From assembly GCF_003999975.1 (NCBI RefSeq), contig NZ_RJAC01000010.1:62001-126000 (forward strand): a stretch of 64,000 bases of DNA, read 5' to 3'. The stretch is from Actinoplanes solisilvae. GTDB lineage: Bacteria; Actinomycetota; Actinomycetes; Mycobacteriales; Micromonosporaceae. Each line of letters begins with the position of its first letter. The stretch's first letter is position 1. A model generated the notes under the pieces. The model saw nothing but the letters and a program-made list of their open reading frames with translations. It had not been told where the DNA came from and made no database searches. A program made the translations under genes and the position numbers. Positions 1-8,810 of this stretch are shown here, in pieces.

Positions 1-188
1 TGCAGTTCCTGTGTACGGCCTACGGCGTACCCCTGGCCGCAGCGGCCTTGCGGTTCCCGGCCCGGCATCCGGCGGTCGCGGCCGTGCTGCTCGGCCCGGC
101 CGGGCGCGCGCAGCTCGCCGAGAACCTGCGCGACTGGGACTACCCGATCCCCGGCGAGCTCTGGGCCGAGCTGGACGCCAGCCGGTAG
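1..188 (+). CDS. aldo/keto reductase, C-terminal end (partial)
   Basis: Open at the left edge and read in the frame that stops at the TAG at 186-188, so only about the last 61 residues are present. The segment with YGVPLAAAAL, then HPAVAAVLLG, then a DWDYPIPGELW tail is the usual C-terminus of the L-fucose dehydrogenase / D-threo-aldose 1-dehydrogenase branch of the aldo/keto reductases. These are cytosolic NAD(P)-dependent enzymes that oxidise a free aldose to its lactone. The catalytic Asp/Tyr/Lys/His lie outside the window. It converges on, and overlaps by 49 bp, the minus-strand amidohydrolase, whose family hydrolyses sugar lactones. The pair therefore looks like successive steps of a fucose-type sugar oxidation route. 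That pathway role is inference. Confidence 0.75.
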   Translation, partial: QFLCTAYGVPLAAAALRFPARHPAVAAVLLGPAGRAQLAENLRDWDYPIPGELWAELDASR

Positions 189-949
189 ACGCGGCGGGCG
201 GTGCCGGCCAGCACGTCGAGGTCGGCCACGCCCGCGACCGTCTCGGCCCACGACGCGTACGAGGGCGACACCGGCCAGTCGCCGCCGAACAGGCAGCGGT
301 CGGCTCCGAAGACGGCGACCGCGTGGGTCAGCCGGTCGTGGATCAGGCCGGGGTCGGCGCCGGTCAGGCCCGAGAGCTTCACGACCACGTTGGGGCGCTC
401 GGCGAGCCGGGCCAGCCGGTCGGCCCACGGCTGGCGTTCGGCCGGCCCGAAGCGAGGGTTGCCCACGTGGTCGAGCACAAAGGTGACCTCGGGAACGATC
501 CGCGCCAGTTCGGTGACCTCGGGCAGCTGCGCCGCGTCGATGGTGAGGTCGGCGCTCAGTCCGAGGCCGGCCAGCAGCCGTACGCCGGTCAGATGCTCCT
601 CGGTGAGCGGCGCCCCCACCCGCGCGCCCTGCAGGTTGTGCCGCACGCCCTTCACGAGCGGACGCGCGGCCAGTTCGCGCAGCACCGGCCCGGCCGCCTC
701 GCCACGGTCGAGCGGGGCCTGCGCGACGATGCCGGCCAGCACCGGCCACTCGCGGGCCAGGGATTCGACCCACGCCACCTCGTCGAGGGCCCGATCGGCC
801 CGTACGCCCGCCTCGATGAACACGGCCGCGGTCAGTTGCCGGCCGCCGGTGTCGAGGTCGGCCGGACGGAACGCGCGGTCGAGCCGGCCGGACAGCCACG
901 GATAGGGCAGCACGGCCGGATCCCACAGGTGCAGGTGCGCGTCGATCAC
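140..949 (-). CDS. amidohydrolase family protein, sugar-lactonase-like
   Basis: 269 aa. The N-terminus begins IDAHLHLWDP, the metal-binding HxH strand of the amidohydrolase-2 (TIM barrel) family. Further in are GVRHNLQG, a FVLDHVGNP segment with the metal-binding His, and FGGDWPVS with the catalytic Asp. This pattern is typical of L-fuconolactonase/L-rhamnonolactonase-like and 2-pyrone-4,6-dicarboxylate lactonase enzymes, so the likely reaction is hydrolysis of a sugar-acid lactone in the cytosol. The start is GTG at 947-949, 4 bases after the stop of the upstream LuxR gene, so it is probably co-transcribed with the two LuxR genes. It overlaps the convergent aldo/keto reductase gene by 49 bp. 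Substrate is not certain. Confidence 0.8.
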   Translation of the reverse strand: MIDAHLHLWDPAVLPYPWLSGRLDRAFRPADLDTGGRQLTAAVFIEAGVRADRALDEVAWVESLAREWPVLAGIVAQAPLDRGEAAGPVLRELAARPLVKGVRHNLQGARVGAPLTEEHLTGVRLLAGLGLSADLTIDAAQLPEVTELARIVPEVTFVLDHVGNPRFGPAERQPWADRLARLAERPNVVVKLSGLTGADPGLIHDRLTHAVAVFGADRCLFGGDWPVSPSYASWAETVAGVADLDVLAGTARRVYRLASSSAQSSPGIG

Positions 950-953
950 CCCC

Positions 954-3632
954 TCAGCCTAGGAGTGCGTCCCGCAGGGCGGCCCGCGAGGTGATCCCCA
1001 GCTTCGGGAAGGCGCGGTAGAGGTGGGCGCCGACCGTGCGGTGCGAGAGGTGCAGCCGTTCGCCGATCTGCTTGTTGGTCAGACCGCCCGCGGCCAGTTC
1101 GGCGATGCGGCGTTCCTGGGCCGACAGGGCTTCCGCGCCCTCGGGGTGCGTGTGACCGCGGCCCGCCGCGCGCAGGGCGGTCTCGGTGCGCTCGATCCAC
1201 GGCCGGGCGCCGAGGCGCTGGAAGATCCGCAGGGCGGCGGCCAGCCGGGCCCGGGCGGCGGCGGTCTCACGGTTACGGCGCAGATGTTCCCCGTACGCGA
1301 GCAGGACGCGACCCTGTTCGAACGGCCACCGGTCAGCGCCGGGAACGGCGAGCGCCTTCTCGTACGCCGTGGTGCTCTCGGCGACCATCGCCGCGCAGCC
1401 GGCCACGCACAGGGCCAGGCGCGACGACAGGCGATCGACGCGAGCCTTGATCAGCGCCGTGACGTGGGCCCGCGCGGCGTCGTGGTGGCCCGACCCGATC
1501 GCGCCCTCGACCAGGTCGAGCAGCACCCACAACGCGTGCGGGACGTGCGGTGCGAGGTTCCCGGCCGGCGTGATCGCGCTCGCCTGCGCGTAGGCCTCGG
1601 CGAAGTCGCCGCGGGCGATCGCGGCCAGGGCGTGCACGTGGTGCGCGAACTGCTTGCCGATGCCCGCCCCGCGCCCCGCGAACTCGGCCGTCATGCGCCC
1701 GGTCGTCCGCAGGCCGCTTTCGAGGTCACCGCGGGCGACCGCGACCAGGGCCAGGTGGTAGCCGAGGATCGGGCGGTAGCGCGCGTAGCCGAACCGGTCG
1801 CAGCGGGCCCGCCCGTCGGCCGCCAGCAGGGTCAGCTCGGTCCACTGACCGGTGTGCCAGAGGTCGTTGCCGGTGCTGATCGTCGCGTGGATGGCCAGCG
1901 CCGCCGCGTCGCCGCGCCGGACCCGGGCCAGCGGGTCGAGGATCCGGCCCAGCCGGTCGGTGTAGACGCAGGCGAGCGACGTACGGGTGATCGTGATGGG
2001 GTTGTGCTCGTCGGCCAGACCGGTGACGGCGGCGTCGATCTCGTCCAGCAGCGCCGGTTCCAGCCGCACCGGGTCGCCGAACGCCCGCGCGCTCAGGTGC
2101 AGCAGCGGCGGAACCCGGGGGCGCAGCCGCGCGAGGGCCCGGTCGAGCGGCTCGTACAGCGCCGGGTCGGCGGCGAACCAGCAGGTCATCACGAGGCTGT
2201 GCAGGGCTTCGACGAGCAGTTCGTCGTTCGCGTCCCAGCGGCGCGGATGAGCCTCGACGGCCGCGACGAGCAGCCGGTACGCGACGTCGACGGCGATGCC
2301 ACTGTTGAGCACGACCTGGGCGGCCGTGACCGCGAAGGGCAGCGAGTCGGCCAGCCCGGCGCTCTCGACGGCGGCCTGTTCGAGCAGGTGGGACGCGTCG
2401 GTGAGGTCACCGGCGACGTCGGCGCGGATCAGTGCGGCGGCCAGCAGGCGCCGGGAGCGGGTCACCGGGTCGGCGGTGAGTTCGGCGGCCCGGGTGAGCA
2501 GAGTTCCCGCGGCGGTCGCGTCGCCGTGCCGGATCGTCGTCTCGGCCAGGCGCCGCAGCCGGTCGGCCAGCTCGGCGTCGTGACCGACCGCGGCCGCCGC
2601 GAGGTGCACGGCCTGGCGATCCGGATCGCGGTCGAGGGCCCGGGCCAGAGCGCGGTGGGCGCGGCGGTGTTCGAGCTCGGTGGCGTTCTCGAGGCAGGCC
2701 GCGCGCAGCATCGGGTGGCGGAACAGCAGCCGCCGGGCGTCCGCGTCGACGGTGACGTACTGCCGCTGCTCGGCCGGGGCGGCGGCGTCGCGCACGTCGG
2801 TTCCCGGGGTCGCGGCCTGCAGGATCGTCAGGTCGCCGGTCGCTTCGAGGGCGGCCAGCAGTAGCAGGTCGCGGGTGGCGGCGGGCAGGCCGGCGAAGTG
2901 GGCGGCGGTCAGGGCCCGTACGCGATCGCCGAGGGGCAGCACGGCGGGCAGCGGGTCGGTGCCGGAGCGCTGGCGGCCGGTGAGGGCCGCCGCGTACTCG
3001 ACCAGCGACAGCGGAATCCCCTCGCTCTCCGCGATCAGGCGGGCGCGGACGTGCGGGGCCAGCCCGGGGTGCCGCTCGTTCAGCAGCTCGACGGCGGCGA
3101 GTTCGTCGAGGCGGGCCAGGCGGTACTCACGCAGGCCCGCGTGCTGCAGCAGGCCGTGCGGCCACGGGCTGCGGCCGGCCAGAATCATCGCGCCCCCGTC
3201 GCCGGGCCGCAGCCGCCGGGCGACCACGGCGAAGATCCGGGCGCTGGCGTCGTCGAGGTCCTCGCCCTGGTCGACGACCACGACGGCCGGACGGGTCCGC
3301 AGCAGTCGCAGCAGGGCGTGCGCGACGGCGAGCTCGGCCAGGGGCGGCCCGCCGGCCAGGCCAAGGGTGACGTGCAGCGCGCTGCGGTCGGCCGGCGGCA
3401 ACGCGTCGATCAGGCCGGGCACGGGAGCCAGGAGCCGGTCGAGGGCGGCGTACGGGGTGGCGGTGGCCTCGGATCCGGTGGCCCGCAGCACGTCCGGGCC
3501 GGCGAACCGGTCGAGCAGGGCGGACTTGCCCACGCCGGGTTCCCCGGTGACGAGCAGGGCGCCGCCGCCCTCGGCCAGGAAAGCGCTCAGGGCCGCGAGA
3601 TCGGCGTCGCGGCCGTGCAGGGTGCCGCTCAT
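954..3632 (-). CDS. LuxR-family ATPase regulator (LAL type)
   Basis: 892 aa from the ATG at 3630-3632. The open frame continues upstream, but that part is antisense to the neighbour's coding frame and reads as Arg/Pro-rich noise. Residues 5-9 carry the GR motif that opens LAL proteins. Walker A is GEPGVGKS (about 30-37). The Walker B strand is VVVVDQGEDLDD, with Gln in place of the usual second acidic residue. A long helical TPR-like middle follows, and the last 60 residues form a LuxR/GerE helix-turn-helix (LSAQERRIAELAAGGLTNKQ, then SHRTVGAHLY). These are ATP-binding transcription activators. The ATGA overlap with the upstream LuxR gene implies translational coupling, and the amidohydrolase follows 4 bp downstream. 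Target genes are unknown. Confidence 0.85.
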   Translation of the reverse strand: MSGTLHGRDADLAALSAFLAEGGGALLVTGEPGVGKSALLDRFAGPDVLRATGSEATATPYAALDRLLAPVPGLIDALPPADRSALHVTLGLAGGPPLAELAVAHALLRLLRTRPAVVVVDQGEDLDDASARIFAVVARRLRPGDGGAMILAGRSPWPHGLLQHAGLREYRLARLDELAAVELLNERHPGLAPHVRARLIAESEGIPLSLVEYAAALTGRQRSGTDPLPAVLPLGDRVRALTAAHFAGLPAATRDLLLLAALEATGDLTILQAATPGTDVRDAAAPAEQRQYVTVDADARRLLFRHPMLRAACLENATELEHRRAHRALARALDRDPDRQAVHLAAAAVGHDAELADRLRRLAETTIRHGDATAAGTLLTRAAELTADPVTRSRRLLAAALIRADVAGDLTDASHLLEQAAVESAGLADSLPFAVTAAQVVLNSGIAVDVAYRLLVAAVEAHPRRWDANDELLVEALHSLVMTCWFAADPALYEPLDRALARLRPRVPPLLHLSARAFGDPVRLEPALLDEIDAAVTGLADEHNPITITRTSLACVYTDRLGRILDPLARVRRGDAAALAIHATISTGNDLWHTGQWTELTLLAADGRARCDRFGYARYRPILGYHLALVAVARGDLESGLRTTGRMTAEFAGRGAGIGKQFAHHVHALAAIARGDFAEAYAQASAITPAGNLAPHVPHALWVLLDLVEGAIGSGHHDAARAHVTALIKARVDRLSSRLALCVAGCAAMVAESTTAYEKALAVPGADRWPFEQGRVLLAYGEHLRRNRETAAARARLAAALRIFQRLGARPWIERTETALRAAGRGHTHPEGAEALSAQERRIAELAAGGLTNKQIGERLHLSHRTVGAHLYRAFPKLGITSRAALRDALLG

Positions 3633-6373
3633 GGCGCGCCGCCGGGCGTCAGGGCGTCGCGCAGCGTGCTGCGGGACGTGATGGCGAGCTTGCGGTAGAC
3701 CTGGCGCAGGTGGGCGGCGACGGTCACCGGCGAGATCAGCAGCCGGTCGGCGATCTGGCGGTTGCTGCGGCCCGCCGCGGCGAGATCGGCAACCTCGCGT
3801 TCCTGGGCGGTCAGGTGCCGGCCGCGCCGGGAGGCCGCCGCCTCCAGTTCGCGGGCGGCCCGCTCGGCCCACGGAGTCGCACCCAGACGGCGGAAGATCG
3901 TCAACGCCGCGGCGAGCTCGTCGCGGGCCTGCGACCTGGAACGGGTGCGGCGCAACAGTTCGCCGTAGGAAAGGTGGAGCCGTGCGGCTTCGAACGGGTA
4001 GGCGACGGCGGCGGGCAGGGCGAGCGCGCGCGGGAACAGTTCCAGGGAGGCCGGTTGGGTCATCGCCGCGGCGCCCGCGGCCAGCAGGGCGAGCCGGTCG
4101 GAGAGGGGCGCGACCGCCTGCAACGCGGTGGCGTGCGCGAAGGCGTCCGCGGAACGTCCGACGCGGGTCGCCGACTCGATCAGGTCGAGCGCGCAGCGCA
4201 GCACGACCGGGTCGCTCGGCAGGGTCCCGGGCGTGGTGGCCGCCGTGGCGTGCTGGAAGGCGTCCTCGAAGTCCCCGGCGGCGAGAGCCGCGGCCGCCCG
4301 CACGTGGTGGCCCCACTGCGCCAGCGCGCCAAGTCCGCGCGGGGTCGCCCACGACACGATCCGCCCGGTCTCGGCCTCGATCCGCGCGCCGTCACCGCGT
4401 AGCGCCGACACGTGCAGCTGGATCATGCGCGCCAGCCGCGCGGTGAACTCGTCGCCGCGCACCTCGGAGCGCTGCCGCACCTCCTCGGCGGCGCCGACGG
4501 CCTGATCCCACCGCCCGGCCGCGAAACCGTCGAAGGCCAGCGCGAACCAGCCGGTCAGGGCGAGCCGGCCGGCCTCTCCCCCGGCGGCGGCGCGCCGCAG
4601 CGCCCGGTGGCAGCGCGGACCCCGGTCGGTGACCAGCGCCAGCACCGCGGTGCGATAGATCCGGGCCGGGTCGGTCTCCCGGTCGATCCCGCTGACAAGC
4701 TCGTCGAGGGAGGCCCGGTCGGCGGCGGCCGAACCGCGGTGCACGCGGCTCCAGAGCCGGGCCAGCGGCGACAGCTCGCCGAGCCGGGCCAGGACCTCGT
4801 CGCACGACTGCCACACCTCGTCGCGGGCGGCCAGCCGGGCCGTCTCGACCAGTTCGACCGCCGCATCGCTCAGCTCGGGATCGTCCGGGCCGAGGACGCG
4901 GACGGCGTCGGTGACAGCCGACCGGAGCAGTCGGTGCGCGGAATCGACGTCGCCGTGCCGGCCGATGAGCACGTGCGCTGCGGCCACGGCGGCGGCCAGG
5001 GAACGAGCGGCGTCGGGCTCGGCCGTGCGGGCGGCCTCGAGCAACTGGACGGTGAACCGCAGATCGCCGCCGAGCGTGGCTCCCACGTACGCGGCCCGGG
5101 CCAGCCGCCGGGAACGGCTCGACGCCTCCGGGCTCTGCTCGGCCGCCTGCATCAGTGCGGTGACGGCCTCGGTCGTCGCCCCGTCCCGCAACGACTGCCG
5201 GGCACCCTCCTCGAGCAGTCCGGCGACCGCCTCGTCCGGTTCGAGCGACGCCTCGGCCCGATGCCGCGCCCGCCGCAGCGGATCGCCGGCCAGCTCGGCC
5301 AGGGTTCGATGGGCGCGGGCCCGCTCCCCCGCCGTGGCGACCGCGATGACCGCCCCGCGCAGCAGCGCATGCCGGAACCGCGACCCCGTGCCGTCGAGGA
5401 GCGGCCGCGCCGGTTCCAGATGCGGCAGCCCGGGCGGCGGCTCCTCGGCCAGCGCCATGATCAGCAGCGAATGCCGGGTGCCGGGCGGCAGATCGACGAG
5501 CATTTCCGCGTACGCCCGTCGCAGCGGCCCGGGTGGCAACGGCGGCACCGGGCAGCGCCGGAACCCGGGCGGTGGGACGGCCCCGAAGTCGAGCACGGCC
5601 TGCGGATTGCCCGCGGCCGCCGCCACCACCCGCCGCCTCGCGACCGCCGGCAGGCTCAGACGGTCGGCCAGGCGCGAGGCGTCCGCGGCGTCCAGCGGGG
5701 GGATCTCGCGTGCGGGCCAGCTCAGCGCGGCCGGCGGGGAGGGGCCGCGCGCGGCGCCGAGCAGCCCGAATCCGCCGCCGTCGCGCGCGCGGCGCCCGAG
5801 CATGTCGAGCACCGCCAGGCTGGCCGCGTCGCCCCACTGCAGATCGTCGAACACGACGAGCACGGGGGCGCCGCACGGCATCCGGGTCAGCCGGGCCGCC
5901 AAGAACGCCGCATGCGGCTCGTCCGGCGGCGCGTGGTCCGGCTCGCGCCGCTCTTCCAGCAGCGCGATGTCCGGCTCGCGCGGGTCTTCCAGCAGCGCGT
6001 GGTCCGGCTCGCCGAGTTCCTCCAGCAGCGCGTGCAGCAGGGCGCGCTCGACGTCGACCTCCAGCGGCCCGGCGGCGACCCGGCGGACGTCGAGGCCGCT
6101 CGCTCCGGCGGTGGCGTCGTCGAGCAGCGCCGTCTTGCCGACGCCCGGATCGCCGTGGAGCAGCAGCGCGTCCCCGCCCGCGCGGACGCGATCGAGGAAA
6201 GCGTTCAGCTCGGCGCGCTCGGCCGCCCGGCCGATCAGCCGATCGCCGCGGGTGGTGCCGTCCCGGTCGATCAGCCGATCGCCGCTTGTGGCGCCGTCCC
6301 GGTCGATCAGCCGATCGCCGCTTGTGGCGCCGTCCCGGCCGATCAGGCCGGTGGCGCGGGTGCTGTCGCTCAT
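3629..6373 (-). CDS. LuxR-family ATPase regulator with tandem-repeat N-terminus
   Basis: 914 aa from the ATG at 6371-6373, preceded at about 6 bases by GGATGG. An in-frame ATG three codons further upstream (6382) is possible but has a poorer ribosome site. Walker A GDPGVGKT (about 74-81), Walker B VLVVFDDLQWGD, a TPR-like helical body and a C-terminal LuxR HTH (LTAQEREVADLAAAGRSNRQ, then SPVTVAAHLR) define a LAL regulator. Two features are unusual. Residues 9-49 are three copies of a 12-residue unit ending in LI(G/D)R, so the family's opening LxGR motif is itself repeated. Residues 115-147 are three copies of an 11-residue ALLEExxEPDH unit. Its stop overlaps the next LuxR start as ATGA, so the two are probably made together. 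Confidence 0.85.
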   Translation of the reverse strand: MSDSTRATGLIGRDGATSGDRLIDRDGATSGDRLIDRDGTTRGDRLIGRAAERAELNAFLDRVRAGGDALLLHGDPGVGKTALLDDATAGASGLDVRRVAAGPLEVDVERALLHALLEELGEPDHALLEDPREPDIALLEERREPDHAPPDEPHAAFLAARLTRMPCGAPVLVVFDDLQWGDAASLAVLDMLGRRARDGGGFGLLGAARGPSPPAALSWPAREIPPLDAADASRLADRLSLPAVARRRVVAAAAGNPQAVLDFGAVPPPGFRRCPVPPLPPGPLRRAYAEMLVDLPPGTRHSLLIMALAEEPPPGLPHLEPARPLLDGTGSRFRHALLRGAVIAVATAGERARAHRTLAELAGDPLRRARHRAEASLEPDEAVAGLLEEGARQSLRDGATTEAVTALMQAAEQSPEASSRSRRLARAAYVGATLGGDLRFTVQLLEAARTAEPDAARSLAAAVAAAHVLIGRHGDVDSAHRLLRSAVTDAVRVLGPDDPELSDAAVELVETARLAARDEVWQSCDEVLARLGELSPLARLWSRVHRGSAAADRASLDELVSGIDRETDPARIYRTAVLALVTDRGPRCHRALRRAAAGGEAGRLALTGWFALAFDGFAAGRWDQAVGAAEEVRQRSEVRGDEFTARLARMIQLHVSALRGDGARIEAETGRIVSWATPRGLGALAQWGHHVRAAAALAAGDFEDAFQHATAATTPGTLPSDPVVLRCALDLIESATRVGRSADAFAHATALQAVAPLSDRLALLAAGAAAMTQPASLELFPRALALPAAVAYPFEAARLHLSYGELLRRTRSRSQARDELAAALTIFRRLGATPWAERAARELEAAASRRGRHLTAQEREVADLAAAGRSNRQIADRLLISPVTVAAHLRQVYRKLAITSRSTLRDALTPGGAP
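5933..6031 (-). repeat. 33-bp tandem repeat, 3 copies, in frame
   Basis: Three consecutive 33-bp units inside the LuxR gene encode ALLEELGEPDH, ALLEDPREPDI and ALLEERREPDH. The unit is a multiple of 3, so copy number can change without frameshift. It sits about 35 residues after Walker A, in the segment between Walker A and Walker B. Confidence 0.85.
6230..6349 (-). repeat. 36-bp tandem repeat, about 3.3 copies, in frame
   Basis: Units encode LIGRDGATSGDR, LIDRDGATSGDR and LIDRDGTTRGDR, followed by a terminal LIGR. Two of the DNA copies are nearly identical, which suggests recent slippage or unequal exchange. The repeat lies between the initiator and the ATPase domain and duplicates the family's N-terminal LxGR motif. 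Confidence 0.9.
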
Positions 6374-6623
6374 GACGACCATCCGCGAGATGACTCAATG
6401 CCGGCGACGGACGCGCCCACGGCCCGGGGTCCCGGGGCGGCGACGAAGCCTCGCGGATCGGTGGTCAGCCGGACGATGTGGGCCGCCGCGAGCGGGGCGA
6501 CTCTGGTGTTGACAGCGATGTCACGGTTGAGGGGGCGGCGAACGGAACGCATCTGTTGGTCGCCCCCTTCCGAAGGCCATCGCATCACTATCCAGTTAGT
6601 TACGCTAAACCCGGAGGCCAGAG

Positions 6624-7331
6624 GTGTCTACAGTCCTGATTACCGGCGCGAACAAGGGTCTCGGCCACGAGGCGGCCCGGCAGTTGATCGCGGCCGGGCA
6701 CACCGTCTATGTCACCGCCCGGGACACCGGCCGTGGTCGTGCGGCGGCCGACCGGCTGGGCGCCCGTTTTGTCCAGCTCGACGTCACCGACGACGCGTCC
6801 GTGACCGCCGCGGCCAAGACGATCGAGACGGAGGGCGGGCTCGACGTGCTCGTCAACAACGCCGGGATCGAACCCCGCCGGCCCGACGGCGGGTTCATCC
6901 CGGCCCCCGAGGTGACCGCCGACCTGTTCCGCGAGGTGTTCGAGACCAACGTGTTCGGCCAGGTCCGCATGCTGCACGCGTTCCTGCCGCTGCTGCGGGA
7001 CTCCCCCGCCCCGGTCGTGGTCAACGTGAGCAGTGGCGCGTCGCTGATGCGCGATCTGATCGACCCGGCGAACCCGGCCCACTTCTACCCGGACGTCGTC
7101 TACCCGTCGTCGAAGGCGGCCGTCAACATGCTCACGGTTCAATATTCGAAGGCGTACCCCGGCGTACGCATCAACGCGGTCGACCCGGGTTTCACCGCCA
7201 CCGACCTCAACTTCCACGCCGGCACCCAGACGGTCGAGGAGGGCGCCGAGATCCTCGTGCGGATGGCCCAGATCGGCCCGGACGGCCCCACCGGCGGGCT
7301 GTTCGACGCCAAGGGGACGATCCCCTGGTAA
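6624..7331 (+). CDS. short-chain dehydrogenase/reductase
   Basis: 235 aa, GTG start with GGAGG at 6613-6617. It is a classical Rossmann-fold SDR. The cofactor loop is TGANKGLG (about 7-14), the structural motif NNAG is at about 75-78, the catalytic Ser lies in NVSSGAS, and the catalytic Tyr-Lys are in YPSSK. The TGANKGLG form is common in carbonyl-reductase-like SDRs that use NADP(H). The substrate cannot be told from sequence. A TetR-family regulator follows 18 bp downstream on the same strand, a common arrangement in which the regulator controls the reductase. A short imperfect dyad (GTTAG, spacer, CTAAAC) just upstream of the ribosome site, near 6596-6611, could be the operator, but this is weak. 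Confidence 0.85.
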   Translation: MSTVLITGANKGLGHEAARQLIAAGHTVYVTARDTGRGRAAADRLGARFVQLDVTDDASVTAAAKTIETEGGLDVLVNNAGIEPRRPDGGFIPAPEVTADLFREVFETNVFGQVRMLHAFLPLLRDSPAPVVVNVSSGASLMRDLIDPANPAHFYPDVVYPSSKAAVNMLTVQYSKAYPGVRINAVDPGFTATDLNFHAGTQTVEEGAEILVRMAQIGPDGPTGGLFDAKGTIPW

Positions 7332-7349
7332 GGACGTTAGGGTGGCGGG

Positions 7350-7958
7350 ATGTCCGCTTCGACGGCTGAGCGGGAACCGCGCCCCCGCGGTTCCGGCAAC
7401 TCGAAGGCGCTCCTGCTGAGTGCCGCGACCGTCGAGTTCGCCGAGTTCGGCCTGGCCGGCGCCCGCATCGACCGCATCGCCGAGCGCGCCGGGGTCAACA
7501 AGCGCCTGATCTACGTCTACTACGGCGACAAGGACAGGCTCTTCGACGCCGTCGTCGACGACCAGGCCCGCATGATGATCAGCGCGGTGCCGCTGACCGA
7601 CGGCGACCTGGCGAAGTTCGCCGCCACCCGCTTCGACTACGTGCTGGCCAACCCGCAGGCCCGCCGCATCGCCGTCTGGGTCGCCTTCGAGCGGGCCGAG
7701 CCGTCCGACGCCGAGGTCGAGCGCTATCGCGACCGGCTGTCAACGGTCACGGCCGCACAGCGCGAGGGCCGCCTGCGCGACGACATCCCGGCGGCCGACC
7801 TGTTCGCGATCGTGCTGCGCATGACCGAGAGCTGGCTCAGCGCGCCGTCGGCCCTGCGGGTGGCCGCGGGCGAGGAGAAGACCTCCCCGGCCCGCCTGCG
7901 ACAGCACCGGGCGGCGCTCATCGCCGCCGTGCGCAGCGTCGCCCAGCCCCAAGCCTGA
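7350..7958 (+). CDS. TetR/AcrR-family transcriptional regulator
   Basis: 202 aa. The N-terminal DNA-binding domain (about residues 20-66) has the TetR pattern: an ALLLSAATVEFAEFGLAGA helix pair, then IAERAGVNKRLIYVYYGDKD as the helix-turn-helix with the YxYYGxKxxL end. The C-terminal ligand domain contains VAFERAEPSD and a run of helices typical of the family. These are dimeric repressors released by a small ligand. The position 18 bp after the SDR gene, and 20 bp before the first dehydrogenase, suggests it regulates one or both. The ligand is unknown. Confidence 0.85.
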   Translation: MSASTAEREPRPRGSGNSKALLLSAATVEFAEFGLAGARIDRIAERAGVNKRLIYVYYGDKDRLFDAVVDDQARMMISAVPLTDGDLAKFAATRFDYVLANPQARRIAVWVAFERAEPSDAEVERYRDRLSTVTAAQREGRLRDDIPAADLFAIVLRMTESWLSAPSALRVAAGEEKTSPARLRQHRAALIAAVRSVAQPQA

Positions 7959-7978
7959 ACTTCTCAGAAGGATCTCTC

Positions 7979-8806
7979 ATGCCCGTCATCGGATTCATCG
8001 GGCTCGGCGACCAGGGCGCACCGATCGCCCAGGCCATCGCCGACGCCGGCTACCCACTGCACGTCTGGGCCCGCCGCCCCGAGTCGCTCAAGGTGCTCGA
8101 CACGTACCCGCACACCGTTCAGCCCACCGTCGCCGCGCTCGCCGCGGCCTGCGACGTCGTCGGGCTCTGCCTGCGCACGGACGCTGACAACGTCGCGATC
8201 GCGACCGACGGCGGCCTGCTGGCCGGCATGCGCCGCGGTGCTGTGCTGGTCAATCACGGCACCGGGCTGCCCCAGCAGGCGCGGCACCTGACCGAGCTGG
8301 CCGCCCCCTACGGCGTCGATGTGGTCGACGCGCCGGTCAGCGGCGGCCACGCGGTCGCGGTCGCCCGGCAGCTCACCACGATCGTCGGCGGTGACCCGCA
8401 GGTCGTCGAGCGGCTCACGCCGCTGTTCGCCACGTTCTCGAAGAAGGTCATCGCGGTCGGGCCGGCCGGTTCGGGCCAGTTCGGCAAGCTGTTCAACAAC
8501 ACCCTGATGATGATGAATCACCAGAACGCGCTCGACGTGTTCCGGCTGGCCGGGTCGCTCGGCCTGCCGATCCCGCCGCTGCTCGAGGTGTTGCTGAGCG
8601 GGTCGGCGTCGAGCTTCGCGCTGCAGGCGATCGGACCGTCGGTCACCTCGCAGAACGTGGCTCACCTGCAGACGCTCGAGCTGGTGGACATGAACCTGTT
8701 CGCCGGAGCGACCGCCTCGCTCGGCGACGCCGCCAAGCCGGTGGTCGACCGGGCGGTCGCCGGGGCGCGGGGGCTGAACGAGCTCACCGCCCTGCTGGGG
8801 GCCTGA
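7979..8806 (+). CDS. NAD(P)-dependent oxidoreductase, beta-hydroxyacid dehydrogenase family
   Basis: 275 aa, ATG start with AGAAGGA six bases upstream. The N-terminus GFIGLGDQGAPIA is the GxGxxG dinucleotide-binding loop of the 3-hydroxyisobutyrate dehydrogenase / 6-phosphogluconate dehydrogenase superfamily. DAPVSGG (about 119-125) is the substrate-binding signature. The helix with GQFGKLFNN carries the catalytic Lys, followed by the conserved Asn/His region MMNHQNALDVFRLA. It is slightly shorter than the usual 290-300 aa. A close paralogue begins 4 bp downstream. Substrate is unknown; a small beta-hydroxyacid or imine (imine-reductase-like) is possible. Confidence 0.8.
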   Translation: MPVIGFIGLGDQGAPIAQAIADAGYPLHVWARRPESLKVLDTYPHTVQPTVAALAAACDVVGLCLRTDADNVAIATDGGLLAGMRRGAVLVNHGTGLPQQARHLTELAAPYGVDVVDAPVSGGHAVAVARQLTTIVGGDPQVVERLTPLFATFSKKVIAVGPAGSGQFGKLFNNTLMMMNHQNALDVFRLAGSLGLPIPPLLEVLLSGSASSFALQAIGPSVTSQNVAHLQTLELVDMNLFAGATASLGDAAKPVVDRAVAGARGLNELTALLGA

Positions 8807-8810
8807 CCTC

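Noticed and set aside
954..4352. A 1132-residue minus-strand open frame covering the first LuxR gene and 720 bp upstream
   Set aside because: The first 240 residues are Arg/Pro-rich antisense of the neighbouring LuxR coding frame. The domain starts at the ATG at 3632, which forms an ATGA overlap with the upstream gene.
4392..6398. Long minus-strand frame of 668 residues
   Set aside because: It lies entirely inside the second LuxR gene in another frame and is an Arg/Ala/Gly-rich shadow typical of high-G+C DNA.
6509..6568. TTGACA box and a GGGGGCG/CGCCCCC inverted repeat upstream of the SDR gene
   Set aside because: No -10 at a suitable distance from TTGACA, and the inverted repeat has a 23-base loop, so neither is a supported element.
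6370..6588. 72-residue minus-strand frame upstream of the second LuxR gene
   Set aside because: No ribosome site or recognisable domain. It overlaps the LuxR start region and is best read as leader or spacer.
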